A DNA stretch of 64,000 nucleotides from Sinorhizobium glycinis (GTDB lineage: Bacteria > Pseudomonadota > Alphaproteobacteria > Rhizobiales > Rhizobiaceae). Each line of letters begins with the position of its first letter. The stretch's first letter is position 1. Shown piece after piece: positions 63,781 through 64,000 of the stretch. The stretch lies in the NCBI RefSeq assembly GCF_001651865.1, contig NZ_LPUX01000053.1, positions 434,001 to 498,000 on the forward strand, read 5' to 3'. A program made the position numbers and the translations under genes. The notes below the pieces were generated by a model. The model was given only the letters and a program-made list of their open reading frames with translations. It was not told where the DNA came from and made no database searches.

Positions 63781-63792
63781 GACAATAGCGGC

Positions 63793-64000
63793 ATGACGAC
63801 AAAAGCGGCAAAATTCCAGGATGCATTGCCCGACGAGGCGCTGGCCCTCGGCCAGCAACTGTGCTTTGCCGTCTATTCCGCCGCGCATGCCTTCAACCGG
63901 GTCTACAAGCCGCTCCTCGACCGCTTTGGGATCACCTATCCGCAATATCTCGTGCTGCTTGCGCTCTGGCAACGGAACGGTATGACGGTGAAGCGGATCG
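63793..64000 (+). CDS. ohrR: MarR-family organic peroxide sensor OhrR, N-terminal part
   Basis: The first 69 residues, cut by the right edge. The reactive cysteine is Cys24 in GQQLCFAVYSAAHAFNRVYKP, the hallmark of OhrR, followed by the start of the winged-helix domain (YPQYLVLLALWQRNGMTVK). Oxidation of that cysteine by organic peroxides releases OhrR from DNA and derepresses ohr. Starts at ATG 63793. Confidence 0.93.
   Translation, partial: MTTKAAKFQDALPDEALALGQQLCFAVYSAAHAFNRVYKPLLDRFGITYPQYLVLLALWQRNGMTVKRI

Overview
The window looks like chromosome from a fast-growing rhizobium, most likely Sinorhizobium (Ensifer). The evidence is gene content and order: feuN-feuP-feuQ, a 143-residue MucR, a seven-gene pha (Mrp-type) antiporter operon next to mucR, the cycHJKL cytochrome c maturation operon followed by degP, and sodB close to ilvE. 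The DNA is GC-rich, genes are densely packed with many ATGA/TGATG overlaps, and several families of rhizobial intergenic palindromes are present. The species cannot be fixed from sequence alone.

Layout. 0-6 kb (minus strand): the N-terminal half of glnE, an OmpR-type kinase/regulator pair, and degP. 6-10 kb (minus): ccmI-ccmE-ccmF-ccmH (cycHJKL), the haem-ligation branch of system I cytochrome c maturation. 10-13 kb (minus): a small lipoprotein and the feuN-feuP-feuQ osmosensing module. 13-25 kb: a YjbR-like protein, a YcgN-like protein, a bifunctional PBP1-type peptidoglycan synthase, a DUF1214/DUF1254 pair, small membrane or envelope proteins, an SH3-domain secreted protein, a DUF2336 protein, a DUF1491 protein, a peptidoglycan-binding membrane protein and a PAS sensor kinase resembling DivJ. 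Two CtrA-like boxes lie in this stretch. 25-33 kb: a DUF5330 protein, sufE, mucR and phaABCDEFG. 33-48 kb: mostly single metabolic and stress genes (msrB, HlyIII-family protein, DksA-like, Usp, VOC dioxygenase-like, oligopeptidase B, DUF1697, TetR, homocysteine methyltransferase, selO, gcd, MerR, GNAT). 48-64 kb: a dihaem cytochrome c with a cytochrome c', a LysE-family exporter, a WYL regulator, sodB, a VOC protein, ilvE, an alcohol dehydrogenase, a decayed MmeI-like restriction-modification gene, a dual-specificity-type phosphatase, a HAD dehalogenase, tam, an aldo/keto reductase, a DUF2267-like protein, a HerA-like ATPase, a frameshifted PhnA-domain gene, and the divergent ohr/ohrR pair (ohrR runs off the right edge).

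The left half is rich in envelope functions (protein quality control, cytochrome maturation, osmosensing, peptidoglycan synthesis, cell-cycle kinase, cation/proton antiport). The right half is a mosaic of small transcription units separated by repeats. I saw no rRNA, tRNA, CRISPR array, insertion sequence or prophage. The most notable items are the internally deleted restriction-modification gene with an AT-rich recognition domain, the one-base frameshift in the PhnA-domain gene, the four-copy RIME-like repeat, the CtrA-like boxes near a DivJ-like kinase, and several symmetric operators beside regulator genes.
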